DNA of 64,000 nt from Podospora pseudoanserina (GCF_035222485.1 NC_085920.1:6820001-6884000), one strand, 5' to 3'. Positions 11,251 to 22,870 are shown, counted from the stretch's first letter. Numbers and translations: made by a program. Notes: a model not told the origin generated them from the sequence alone.

Positions 11251-12634
11251 GAGTCCAGCTGTAGCCAGGAGACTCTGCAGGCAAGTTGGAGGTGGGACAC
11301 GTTCTTGTAATGGCGGCGGGTGATGCGGCGTGACGCGAGACCCTGCGAACCATAGCGTTTTCTTCTAGCTTTACTTTTATTATCTCTATCGGTTTGTGGT
11401 TTATGCCAGGAGACTTTTGGTATGGTGGTTGGCAAATGGGCGGGATTCGAACCCAAAGAGAAACAATTGAAGCGACATTAATTTGGCATGGATGCAGTAG
11501 GAAAGGGGGGATATCAAGCGGGTTTCTTTTCTTTGCTTGTTGTAGTCTCTGTTGGTTGCTTTTACTTTTGCTATTTGCGGTGGACTTTTGTCTTGAAGGT
11601 CGAGCATTGCTATGCATAGCATTTGCTCTGGTTGAAGAGAAGGCGAGTTATCGAGCACATGGTTTTCTTCATTGTTTCTTGACGTTGTTGGACCCTTTGC
11701 GTTCATTCCTTTGTGCTTTTGCTGCTGTTGTCATGTCAGTTTCAACATTTGGGAGGGAGGGGATAGGGCCTGTTGGAGGTAGTTTAAAACAGGTTAGTCG
11801 CGATCTCTGAAGACGTAAGAAGAAGAGGAAACGCAAGTTTTATTATGAGCACACGCACATCCAGAATTTTCGAGCACTTTTATTTCCATGATGGTCTTCC
11901 GATGCGATGAAACTGGGTGATGATATCTGCCGCTCTGGGTACCTATCGAATCAGATCAGGCCGTACTATGCGTCAAAGCTCATCGCAAAGAACAGGAACA
12001 AGAAGCTACCTATTGAGCAGCGGTCATCAAATGTTGACGTCCAACATTCCGGTGTCAGGCGTGTGTGATGCGGTTGGGATCGGTAAGTTGTGTGGAAGAT
12101 AAATTTCCAGTGCACCATCTTCCGGTCGCTTCCGCCAGTCTTATATTCCTCCATGTTCTCATCCAGTTGCTTGGGAGAAATGTTGCGCATCCTTGCCCTT
12201 TGCAGTTATCAATCTGATCGCATTCAGGATCAGGGTCCATCTGATGCAGGAACCTTAGAAAAAGCTGGGACGACACCAATGCGCTGTGCAGTGGCATTTG
12301 TATCGGTCACTCCTATCCAACCAGAGTGAGCATGACATATTGAAAGCAGTTTGACAGGTACAACCATTCTGCGACCAAGACCTTGCTTGACAAGACCTCT
12401 GCAGCCATATCGTATCACTGCGCGGTTGTCAGACTGGAGATTGCAGGGTGTCCAGTGACACCTGGTTTGGCTATCAACCTCACCAAACACTCTCCCAGCA
12501 TTGATGCCAAGCAAATGTCGGGCGTCAGTGTGGAATGCTGCGAAGAGGCTTCCCATGAGACATTGGCCGCACCCGGCGGACTCTGAGCGTTATGAGACAT
12601 TTCTCAGATAAACCGGTGGGTTGGGGTTGTCAGA
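11251..12634. other. Convergent 3' spacer, F-box gene / WBP11-like gene
   Basis: Tail-to-tail region of about 1.4 kb. Holds T-rich stretches and presumed 3' UTRs. A sequence near 11443-11455 resembles an RNA polymerase III B box on the minus strand, but no tRNA cloverleaf can be built around it. No gene is supportable. Confidence 0.5.
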
Positions 12635-13494
12635 TTAGTTGTCTTCGTCTTCCACTTCCTCAAGCGTCACCCCATGAGGAACCTTGCTTGGGGCAGATTG
12701 CTGGGTGTCAGGCACCCGAAGGTAGCCTTCCCGTTCCAATTGATCAGCTTCTTCAGGCTCGAGGAGGCCGCCTTGTCCCTTGCCCTTTTCAATCTTCATA
12801 CGCACATGTGTGGGAACGAATGCGCTGACCGCCTCCTTCCGCAAGTCTCTCACCACCGGCTTGGCCTCGTACACTGTCTTGGACTCCACAACTGGTGCTG
12901 GCGTGGCAGAATTTTCTGACTGAGCCCTTTCCGCCACTGGCTCCTGGTTTGCGTTTCTTTTGGCCCGACGCTTGGCGTACCATTCGTCCATGATCTCTTT
13001 GGGGATAGGCGGCGGTGTGTCTCGCGGCATAGGTATCCTTCTCACGTCCTCGGGAACATCACTGTCGTCACTCGACTCGTCCTCGTCTCTTCTCCGCTTC
13101 CCAAGTACTCCGTCGTTTCTCTGGCCTGGCTTTGACGGACCCCCACGACCAAACTGGGGCGCTCGGTCTCCGAGAGCTTCACGAGCTTTCTTGACTGCCT
13201 TCAAGTCCTTCTCCAACGCCTCGAGTGATTGCTCTTCGAGAGCGGTAAGCTTCCCTCCGCCTTCTTTTATAGCCTTAAGATCGTTGATTTGCTGTTCTAT
13301 TCTAGCCGGATTCCTCTGGGCGAGCTTCTCGTTTCTTCTTGCTTGCTGCTCTGCTTTGCCTGTGGACGCGCAGCATGTTAGTCATCGGCCTCAGCACAGT
13401 CATTGGGAAGAGAAAACGCACCTTTCTTGACAGCCTTGGCCTTGTCAGCCTTGTGCTGGGCCTGCACTGGGTTGTACTTCTTTTCTTTTGCCAT
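12635..13494 (-). CDS. WBP11/SAF1-type splicing-associated protein
   Basis: Member of the WW-domain-binding protein 11 family, nuclear proteins linked to pre-mRNA splicing. Two exons: 13422-13494 and 12635-13359, separated by a 62-nt intron, give 265 residues. The N-terminus is the conserved Wbp11 domain: MAKEKKYNPVQAQHKADK, KAEQQARRNEKLAQRNPARI, then a helix-rich charged stretch (LEEQSLEALEKDLKAVKKA). This is followed by an acidic/basic region with a nuclear-localisation-like GKRRRDEDESSDDSD. A short proline motif (MPRDTPPPIPKEI) could bind WW or SH3 domains. The C-terminal block SAFVPTHVRMK is probably conserved too. The protein is shorter than animal WBP11, which is usual for fungi. It shares an intergenic region of about 0.6 kb with the kinase gene to its right. 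Confidence 0.75.
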
Positions 13495-14089
13495 GCTGCA
13501 AGTCCGCTGCTGAACTCAGGGGCCCGCGTGTTCTCGATACTGTCCCGGTTGCCTTGCTGACGTGCCGATGTAGTGATAGCTGAGTTAATAATCTCGTTCC
13601 TTTTCAGCAGCTGCTTCGGTGATCTTGCAGTGACGCGACCTAGCGGCTGGACTTAGCGGTGCCAACCGAGACATGGAAGCACAGACCACACCCCGCCATC
13701 TGGCCAGCCGGTTTGAGCACTCGCAGGAGCCGTTACCCCTCCAACAATTGTTGACGCAGCCCCTCTGGCGCAAGCTGCCCAATCAGTGCAGGAGAGAACG
13801 AGTTGGGTTGTCATGATTTAAGCTTGTCTCCATCTGCGCGCGACTGCTTGGTCTCCTGCGTGGAGGCACACCAGAGACGCTTGACATCATCTTCCGGTCT
13901 TCTCCTGAGCTTTGTTATTGTACCGGCATCCCATCTCTTAACCCCTACTGCTGGAACAGACAACAGACAGGCCGCAGGGTGGTCGACAGACATCAGCATA
14001 CCTTACTATCAGGTTATTTATCGACTTGCAGAGACAAGGTCCAGCCATCACATCTCCACATATCGCTTCGGCGCACCCCTGACACCGCC
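13495..14089. promoter_or_regulatory. Divergent promoter region, WBP11-like gene / dbf-2
   Basis: A 595-bp head-to-head region between two divergent start codons, so both promoters must lie here. I see no clear TATA box. The plus-strand frame from 13979 runs in frame into the kinase start, but its peptide lacks conserved features. Confidence 0.5.
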
Positions 14090-16204
14090 ATGGCGAGCTT
14101 CATGGCCAATCTATTCCCTGGTGGGAAACAGGACAATCGCCCCTCCACCCCGATCAAAACCAACTTCACAACCCCAGTCAGCACTCCACAGGGCAGCCCC
14201 AGCAAGCGAACAGTACCTCCCGGCGCCCATGATCTTCCTACCGCCGCCTTTGATGGTCTGAAGCTCGCAGCACCGCCCGGCATGGGCATCCTCGACAGTC
14301 CCGTCAAGCTGGGTCGCCCACAAAGCGTTGCGGCCCCATTATCTCCTGGCAAGAGCAACGTGCAGCATTTCGAGGAGGGGCCATCGGCTGTTGAGCATAG
14401 TCCTGTCCACAAGAACGCCACGCAGGGTGGCAGTCCCCTGAGAAGCCACATGCAAGAAAACACACCACCCATCTCGCTGCGCGACCCTTTCCAAGAGCCG
14501 ACATATCAGCCAAGTCATGCCGCCCTCTCTCGTCAAGAGCTCTACCAGCCACGAGAGCGAGAGAGACCGCAAGGGACTGTCAAGAAGTTCAACACGACAC
14601 GGGGTCTCACCGCCGAGGAGCGAGAGATCTTGTCAAAGCCAAACGTTAAGCGCCTGGTCAATGTCACTCAGTTGTGTAAGTCTAGTTTCAGCACTCATGA
14701 TGAGCACCCCTGCTGATACTTACGACGGATAGACTTCCTCGATTACTACTTTGATCTCCTGACCTATGTCGGTCAAAGACAGAACCGCCTCAATGCATTC
14801 AAGGCGGAATATCCCGAGCCGCCCGAGACCGACCCAGAGACGTACAAGCAAATGTGGTCAAAGTACGCCGGTCGAGAACGCGCCAATCTCCGCAAGAGGC
14901 GAGTCCGGTTGAGGCAAGGTGATTTCCAGATTCTCACCCAAGTTGGCCAGGGCGGTTACGGTCAAGTCTTCCTCGCGCAAAAGAAGGATACCAAGGAGGT
15001 GTGCGCGCTCAAGGTGATGAGCAAAAAGCTGCTGTTCAAGCTCGACGAGATTAGACATGTCTTGACGGAGAGAGACATTCTGACAACGGCCAAGAGCGAG
15101 TGGCTGGTCCGCCTGCTGTACTCGTTCCAGGATGACAAGAATATCTATCTTGCCATGGAATACGTACCAGGCGGTGACTTCCGGACGCTTCTCAACAACA
15201 CTGGGGTGTTGTCCAACAGGCATGCACGGTTCTACATCGCGGAAATGTTCTGCTCGGTTGATGCCTTGCACCAGCTGGGCTACATTCATCGCGATCTCAA
15301 GCCGGAAAACTTCCTGGTCGACTCCACCGGCCATGTGAAGCTCACTGATTTTGGCCTGGCGGCCGGTTTCCTCGCACCCGCTAAGATCGAGTCGATGAGG
15401 ATCCGGCTGGAGAAGGCGTCCGAGACGTCGGTTCCGTTCGGTAAGCCAATGGACCAGCGTACGGTGGCAGAGCGTCGGGAGGGATATCGGTCCATGAGGG
15501 ACAAGGATGTGAACTACGCCAAGTCGATTGTCGGCTCGCCAGATTACATGGCTCCCGAGGTGCTCAGGGGAGAGGAGTATGACTTTACGGTTGATTACTG
15601 GAGTTTGGGGTGCATGTTGTTTGAGGCATTGACGGGGTTCCCCCCGTTTGCCGGCAGCAACGCGGATGAGACGTGGAGGAATCTGAAGCACTGGCGGGAG
15701 GTGCTGAAGAGGCCGGTGTGGGAAGATCCGAGCTACTTTTTGAGCAACCGGACATGGAACTTTATCACAACGTGAGTACCACCCACCATAAAAGGCAACG
15801 TTGTCGGGGATCAGAAAACTGACACAGTTCGAAGTTGCATCAACTCCCGATCCAAGCGCTTCTCCAATATCAAGGATATCCGGAACCACCCCTACTTTGC
15901 CGAAGTGGACTGGGAAATACTCAGAGAGACCAAGGCGCCGTTCGTCCCCGAGCTCGACTCCGAGACGGACGCCGGCTACTTTGACGACTTTTCCAACGAG
16001 GCAGATATGGCCAAGTACAAGGAAGTGCACGACAAGCAGCAGGCACTTGAGGGCATGGCCGACAGGGATGATGAGATGAGCAAGAGCTTGTTTGTCGGGT
16101 TTACCTTCCGGCACCGCAAGCCGGCGAATGAGGATGGCAGCAGCCCGAGAAAGAAGATTCCGTTTGAGGAGGACGCGGCCCCTTCTTTTGGCACCATGCT
16201 GTAG
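14090..16204 (+). CDS. dbf-2: NDR-family Ser/Thr kinase, DBF2/SID2 type
   Basis: AGC/NDR kinase of the septation initiation (mitotic exit) pathway, expected to act with a MOB1 partner at the spindle pole and septum. Exons 14090-14675, 14733-15771 and 15835-16204 give 664 residues. A disordered Ser/Pro-rich N-terminus precedes the MOB-binding helix region (VKRLVNVTQLYFLDYYFDLL). The kinase domain has the Gly loop GQGGYGQV, catalytic Lys in CALKVMSKK, HRDLKPEN, DFG, a long NDR-type insert, and activation segment GSPDYMAPEVL. The hydrophobic motif FVGFTF lies at 16091-16108. The GSPDYMAPE and TVDYWSLGCMLFE context points to DBF2/SID2 rather than CBK1/ORB6. The frame ends at TAG 16202-16204 but continues as protein-like sequence to 16333, entered separately. 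The ATG at 13979 is an alternative start. Confidence 0.92.
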
Positions 16205-16212
16205 GCTCAGCA
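16197..16212 (+). promoter_or_regulatory. Hairpin presenting the dbf-2 TAG stop in its loop; candidate A-to-I editing site
   Basis: The five bases TGCTG (16197-16201) are the perfect reverse complement of CAGCA (16208-16212). They enclose the six-base loop TAGGCT, whose first three bases are the kinase stop codon. After a small bulge, CC at 16194-16195 could pair with GG at 16215-16216 and extend the stem. The adenine at 16203 has T before it and G after it. Fruiting-body A-to-I editing in sordariomycetes favours this triplet in hairpin loops. The fold is seen in the sequence; the editing is inferred. Confidence 0.5.
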
Positions 16213-16333
16213 GAGGAGGTCCAAGGGGGCGCATTTGCAGTCCTCGCCTGGGAAGCCGAGGGACTGGATGAAGGAGCTGAGGGTGGCACAGGAAGAGGTG
16301 GAGAGGAGAAGGAGGGAGTTTAAGTTGATGTGA
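16205..16333 (+). other. In-frame protein-like extension after the dbf-2 stop codon
   Basis: Directly after the TAG, the kinase frame stays open for 42 codons and ends at TGA 16331-16333. The encoded peptide begins AQQRRSKGAHLQSSPGKP and continues DWMKELRVAQEEVERRRREF. It is a basic segment followed by a charged amphipathic helix, not the composition expected of a 3' UTR. Readthrough or stop-loss editing would give a kinase of about 707 residues (707 with one residue at the TAG). A mutation from CAG or TGG in this strain would explain it as well. Confidence 0.5.
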
Positions 16334-18192
16334 GGGAGGTTCTGTTGAATCATGTTTGTGCTTGTATTTGATTACCTTACTAGCCTTGAGTACTTGGTTT
16401 AGTGTTTGCATTGCTTTTCGAGAGCCGCGGCGTCGTTGATGCGTTTTCACAGGGAAGGGGATAGATGGCGGGAAGGCAAGGCAAGAAAGGCAAGCAGGAT
16501 AATTGTGTTAGTTTACCGTAGTATGAACTTGTACTTTTGTAGAACAACAGGCTGTGGGTATGTCAGCAAAGCAAGGGAAATTAGTTGTCAAGTGATCCTC
16601 TTTGCGGATAGTATGCTGCCACCTCGGGCTGCGGGGTCTGGGATGCTGTGTTGCAGACGCGTAATTCGAGACATTGGAGATGGTAGACAAGAGAAATATC
16701 TCCTGCCTTGGTGACAAGTGACAAGTAACAGCATTACACCACATTGTCGTCGTCAGCCTGGAGGTAAACGGTTGGCCAGTCCAACGCCGGGATCTAATCT
16801 TGAGATGTGATCTCCACTCTGGGCCCAGTTTGATGGAATCGATAACATATTATAATCCCTGAGGGCGATCAGGTTTGTCACGATGGCTTGGCATTTGTAA
16901 CAGATTCAGGGCACCCTCGCAGCCCTAAAGATGGGGATTTGGGGTATGAAAGGGAAAAAAAAGATATCCACCAAAGACGTCATTGGATGGAAAGAGCCAG
17001 GGGGGAAAGGTAAACAAAGAATTAAGTGACGACGCTTCAAGGTGGTGAGGTGGGTGGAAGTTGAGATGGAACTTGCCGGCCGGTGTGTGTTTGGGACTGG
17101 TTCTGCCCCCGACAACGCTCTTGGATTTGGCATCTGGCATGCGCAGCCGACACATGCGGGCTCTGTCTAGCATGTCGTCCATCACAGACAGACGTGCTGC
17201 TGCTTACATGTAGCTACACGGCAGGCAGTGGCAGGTAGCAAGACCGACGCCCAATCGCTTCTGACTTTTGTCTTTGCTTCCCGAAAACAGTACGAATGCA
17301 TTCCCCACCCCAGCCCTGCTGCCTTACCTCTCGGTCCCGAGAGTGATTTTCAGGATTTCTTTCAAGGATCTGGAGCTGAATAGATGAGATGGTATTCGAG
17401 AAGGAAAGGCTCAACACACTCGGTGTTTTTCGGCCCGGTCCCGCTGATGTATTGCGTGGCTGTCTTGGCGGTACGAGATCGGGGCATTCTTTTGGTAGAG
17501 CCGCAAGCAGGACAACATTCCCATAGGGTTGCTATTTTCAACCACAGGTATCTAGATAATGTAGGTGCCGTACACGGCAAAGAAAAGGTATGGATTACCA
17601 GATGGACGCGCGGCATATCAGTCCCAGTGGCGTCTCTAGTCTCGAACACGGCAGTTGGACGATGTTGTTGCTCAACAGGAACCCAACAGCCAGATGCCTG
17701 ACGACAACCCGAGCTTTTTTTCTTTCATTCTTGCTCTGATCATCCCAACTCAACTTTGCTCGGTCGAGGAGCTAGCGACCTCGGGGCTAAAGCCAGACCT
17801 GCAGCGTCTGTCATAGCTCGGCGCCCATAGCCTTCCGTTGTCGTCTTAACGTTGGGCAGACCGAAAGATTGGACTGCTTGGACTCAGCACTAGTTGGTCC
17901 GCTTGAAGATCCCGCACCTCCACCTCTGCCGTCTGCCGTATCGCCCGGGTGAGATATGTTATTTGTTGTTTTCTCGTTGTATCGGCCTCGCTGAGGTACT
18001 TGTCGATCGGTATAACGCAGGGGGTGATATAAACCCCCCTCCCACCATCCCTTGTTTTTCCTGTCTTGTGTTGTCTCATCCCAACCTCTTCACTTCTCTT
18101 CCCCACCTCCCACCTCACCTTGTTATCCTCCTCTGCTTCAACCTCATCGTCAACGCTACTGCTCTCTTATTGTCTCTTCCTTGACCATCAAA
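16334..18192. other. Intergenic spacer, dbf-2 to CFEM-like gene
   Basis: About 1.9 kb holding the kinase 3' UTR and the promoter and leader of the cell-wall protein gene. The final 170 bases before the ATG are C/T-rich and typical of a strongly expressed ascomycete gene. Short frames on both strands are not protein-like. Confidence 0.5.
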
Positions 18193-19013
18193 ATGAGACC
18201 CTCAACCGTGACGGCCTTCCTTGCCCCGGCGGCCGCCAACGCCCAGTGGTACGGCGGTGCCCCCGAGTGCGCTGTAAGCCTCCCCTTCCAATTCTCCATC
18301 AACAATACCTCCAACTAACCCCCAAAAAAAAAAAAAAGCAATCCTGCATGTCCTCCCTCTGGGACGCAGACTCCACTTGGCCAGCACCAACCTCCTACTG
18401 CGCCGAGCCAACCCAGGCCGCCCCCTTGATCTCCTGCATCTCCTCCGCCTGCTCCGCCTCCCCCACGGCGGTAACCTCCTACTCCTCCCTCTCCGCCTCC
18501 CTCTGCGCCCAGTGGGCCTCCTGCTCCGCCGCCGGCTCCACCGGCGTCCTGACCGTCTCCGCTCCCGCCTTCACCGGCGCCTGGGGTTCCGGCCGCGGCT
18601 CTAACGCCTGGGGCGGGGACGGGGAGTGGACAAAGACCTGGGCTGGTGGTGTCTACACCGTTACCGGGTGCGAATGGAACGGCAACCCTTGGGCTGGCGG
18701 CCCGGGCGGCTGGGGACCGGGAGGCGAGGCGGGTGGTAGCCCTTGGGGTCCTTGGGGTAAGGGGTGGAAGTGGAGCACCGAGACTCAGACGGTGACGAGA
18801 GTGTTCACGGGGGTTGATAATGGAGTCACCAGCTTCAGCACCTCCATTGGGTTGGCGACGGTGGCGGTGGCGGTGAGCGGGGACAGCACCACTACGAGCT
18901 TTCTGGCGCAGGCGACGGGGAATGCCGCCGCGGAGGGGAGTAAGGTTGATAGCGGGGTCAGGATCATGGGTGCGGTTTTGGGTGGCGTGGTTGCTGTGGC
19001 TGGGTTGCTTTGA
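18193..19013 (+). CDS. GPI-anchored CFEM-like cell-wall protein
   Basis: Probable secreted, GPI-anchored surface protein. Exons 18193-18273 and 18339-19013 give 251 residues. A short signal peptide (MRPSTVTAFLAPAAANA) is followed by a Cys-rich domain running ECAQSCMSS, SYCAEPTQAAPLISCISSAC, then LCAQWASCS. The CxxxC start, the CxxxxC pair and the LCA ending resemble CFEM domains, which in some fungi bind haem or act in the cell wall. The canonical middle pair of cysteines and the Asp before CxC are missing. A Gly/Trp-rich linker (NPWAGGPGGWGPGGE) and a Ser/Thr-rich region follow. The C-terminus VRIMGAVLGGVVAVAGLL is a typical GPI-attachment tail. The intron acceptor follows an unusual run of 14 A. 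Function is unknown beyond the surface location. Confidence 0.72.
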
Positions 19014-22000
19014 AAAGAAGATGACCTGTTTGCTGTGTTATCTTTCTTCTTGTGAAGATGCTCTTTTTCTTGGGTTAACATTGTTATGGGTGAGTGAACG
19101 AAGAGGGGTTGGAGGGTGGTTTCTGCTTGGAGATTTCGGCGGTTTCTTGTGTCGGTTGGTGATTGGGAAGGATGTGGCTGTTGACTTCTTTCGAGGATAT
19201 ACTTGGTGGTCATTTTTCTCGTGTGTGGGTGATATCTTTTTTGGGAGGCGAGAGGCAGACACTTTCAGAGTAGCATTTTGACAAGCTCTCAGTTACTGGA
19301 GAATCGGTTTTGATGTGACTTGATCCTAGACGTCTGTAGTCAGCAAAGAGGCGTAGCTGACCTGCGATGTTATATGTAGCCGTCCCAAACCCCAAAGGCT
19401 CTTACCAGGGGACGAGATATTCGATTTTCGTCACTGGACTAAGGAGGGGATCTCAAGCAGGTTATGGCAAGCAGATAATCAAGCCATTAATATTTGTAAC
19501 GGATACTGATATACTGCCCTACGGGCTTGTTTTCTCAGAAATCGATACCGACAAGCCCGTCTTTGACTGGTCCCTTCGAGGTCTTCACCCATCGTCACAC
19601 CAGAAGCTGTCTACTAGATCCGTTCGGTAGATCGTTCTGTGTTGTATAGGCCGTTCAGGGATCGCTTTGCTTCGTGGTGACCAGTATCAAGCCTTGGAAA
19701 CTCATGATAAACATAAAGGCAACTTTGGGGTGTTAAGATAGTCATCAGCTTAGCCATTTTCAAGCTTTCCCAGGACCAGGCCTCCAATGGTGTCCCTAGA
19801 GTCAACCGCCGAGTCGAATAAGCCTCCATCTTGTCCCAGATACCCTTCCCAGGCCCTCGCAGCTCGTCGAGGCGAAAGAGAAGCAAAAAGTCAACATAAC
19901 GGGAGCGTAGAGCAGCCATTCAGCAGGGTAGGCCGAACTTATACCAACCCAACGTGTTGGTCACCCCCTCCCAGCCGTTGTAACCTTGTTACCACGTGGC
20001 ATAGAAAGAAAAGATAGCGCCCTTTTCCCGGGCCGTGAAGACGGAAGACGCGCCGTTGTATATGCAGTGTTCCATCCGAGACAGCAAGAAACGGGCGGCG
20101 CGTGCCGCAACTCACCAAACTTGTTTGATGATCGTTTCCAAAGGCTCCGGGGCTGAGGAAAACTCGATGATGTGCGATAGCGCAACCCGCCTCGTCACCA
20201 AGGACCATCCCGACCGATAGCATCTGATAATGGCTGCCGGCTACCGTCTTGGCTTGGGAAGCCAACTTGGCAAAGCCGTCGAGCTTCTAGCTTGCCGAAC
20301 AGTCTCGCTAGAGATTCAGTTCATGTATGCTGGCGAGGCGCGCCGAGTCCATGGAACCATCCTGACCAACATAATGTCTGGTCTGATTCGGGTCCAGCAG
20401 CCGGAGATGCAAATCTCAGGACCCTGCCGGGCTCTTGCCTACGGCAGCACATATGGCACGGAGGGATGCCGGCATGATGTGCAGTGATTCTGTAGGTGTG
20501 GGCGAATAGCCGCGATAAGGTTAGCCATGTGAGCAGAAGCAACAGACTGGATGGTACCTGAACAGCAGGTGTGATTCGCAGTGCCTCGCCTCAGCTTGGA
20601 ATGCCGGCTATCTCTGGGCTTACCAAAGGCGCCTAGATACCTGACAGTTAGGGCTGGTGCTCATGTTTGACGAGGATTGCGAATGGTCGCTCGCCAGATC
20701 TACAGACTCTCAGTGGACGGTCGGTGTGGTTTCCTATCACACACAGATAAGACGCGTGGAAGATCACCGGAAGGTCAGCAGAGCTTGCGGGCTATAAAGA
20801 AGACGAAAGCCTCCCACTTCCATGCCCGTAATCACCCAGGTATTCAGCCCGGGAAAACGGACGACCCTTGAGCTGCCAGCCGAATCGGAGGCAGAGGACA
20901 ATATGTCAATGACCATCATGATCGACGCTTCCTGTGATGAATGGCAATTCCCACCCTTCCAGAGGCAGAGAACGAAGGCCAACAGGACACCCACACCACT
21001 CCATCCAACAACCGGCTTCTGGATTCTGACGGGTTGAACTTCCACAGCCTCGCCCTTCGCATAAATCAACCCCCACGTCGATTCCGCGCTCGGGCGCAAG
21101 GTTGCGGGGTGAGACTCCATCCCCCGAAGCCCCCACGGGTTCACAGGGAGCTCATTGGCCACGCCTCCACGTTCGGTCATCAGCCTACGTCGTTCTTTAA
21201 CCACCAGACCGTGTTCAATGGATTTAATCCCGCACGAAACACCAGTGGGTGATCGGAAGCGAAGGGGGTTGGGCGGCTGGACCATCCAACCGAAAGTCTC
21301 AATATTGGAAATGTTCCAATGCACCTAAAAGGCATTGGGCACATCGGTTGAGGAGCCCAGTTCCGCCCGGCAATACAGAGGACGAGGGGGGAAGATGGCT
21401 TGCCCGAGGGTTTCGGGTGGTCGGAAGCTCAGTTTCTCGGGAGTAACCTCAAACAGGAAAGGACAGCAAGATTCTTGGCAACGACGGCGACAAGACAAGC
21501 TCCTTGGTGAGGGGCACGGTCTTTGGCCGTTTGAGAGCACATATCCACCACCGCCCAGCTTTCACATGTCATTGATGGTGCTGGGTGGGTGCTGTAGGTG
21601 TGCAAAAAGTCATCAGCACCCACTACCGTCATATCGCATCTGTGGTTTGTTTGACTGCAAAGTGGCTGTTATGTAGCTCTTCAAGCTTGGCAAGGGAGGA
21701 GCGAGATCGGCCAACCACCACGACAGGTTGATTGGGTCGCATGTCTTCTCTGATGTCTGCCCTCTTGGTACGAGGCCGGTTCCGGGGAGTGAGGGCTGGG
21801 TCACTTCTCTGGATGATGGAGGCGGCTGGAGACGACGACACCACCCGTGTCATCACCACACCTCATACCAGGTCTGTGATTCGAGCTTCCGTAGGCATTG
21901 CCATGTAGGACCGTTTTCGTCGTTTCTTGGTGGTGGATTTCTGCGTGTTCGGCAATATGGATGGCTACAAAATGAGAGATTTGTGCCGGTTGATGGTGCG

Positions 22001-22340
22001 GCAGCGTCTGTGGCTGCTGGTCGGAAGACCGTCGTTGTTTTGCCGCGAGCAACTGCTGAACCCGGCCTCGTCGGAACGCATTTCTGGGCGCTCTGGGCAG
22101 CCCCAACGGCTTGCCCTTGGTGATGCTGTTAGCGTACGTGGGCGAAGACGTCCGGTGCACGGAGGGGGTATTGGAGATCCACAGATCGGAAAATAGAGGA
22201 ACAGAAAGAAGGCTAAACACCACCTTTGTTTTCTGTTGTGGCGGTCAGGGGAGGGGCTCTGCCCAGAGAGCTTGTCCCAAGCCCGGTTGCAGTCGGGTAT
22301 CGTAGCGCCTCTCTTGCGCGTCTCCGTTGATCAGAGTCTC

Positions 22341-22402
22341 CAGCGGTCTCCATTGTCTCCAGCGGTCTCCATTGTCTCCAGCGGTCTCCATTGTCTCCAG
22401 CG
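22341..22402. repeat. Tandem repeat, three copies of a 19-bp unit
   Basis: The unit CAGCGGTCTCCATTGTCTC occurs three times head to tail without mismatch (22341-22359, 22360-22378, 22379-22397) and then breaks off after CAGCG. It lies in the gene-poor region and codes for nothing recognisable. Confidence 0.95.
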
Positions 22403-22870
22403 CCCCAATGCTTCGAAGCACCTGCGTGACGTGCAGGACAGGTGGGCTTTGTGTGTGGAGATTCGGCCTGAATCTCCGCCGCCAGAGTGGACAGTTGTCA
22501 GGACACGTTGTTTTGGTTGACGATGATGATGACATGAGGTTGATGGCGATAGGGACAACGATAGATTGTTGCTGTCTGTGTCTGTGGTGTCGCCGAAAAC
22601 GCAAATGGAAGACGGGCCGCCAATGCTGGGTGGGATATCGCTTTCAGCAAGCAACCCTGGGCCACCGCTCGGGGGCTAGCCTCATGGCCCTCCATGCTGC
22701 AGAAGCTTGGACCGTATTGGGCATTGTGTCCGTCTGTCGTCATTGCAAGTGCGTTCTCGTCGATAGATTGGACCGGCAGATTGATGATGCGCTTTTCGAC
22801 GGTGGTGGTTTTGTAGGAGTATATCAACACGGTTTTACCTGGCATGACAATGGCTTCCATTCTTACTCTT

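Noticed and set aside
11443-11455. B-box-like GGGTTCGAATCCC on the minus strand (possible tRNA)
   Set aside because: No A box at the right distance and no acceptor or anticodon stems can be formed around it.
16201-16210. GT...AG segment across the dbf-2 stop that could be read as an intron
   Set aside because: Ten nucleotides are far too short for a spliceosomal intron.
14858-16450. Minus-strand open frame of 530 codons opposite the kinase
   Set aside because: It mirrors the kinase exons and reads across their introns. Such antisense frames arise from GC-ending codons; its sequence has no family features, while the sense strand has the full kinase motif set.
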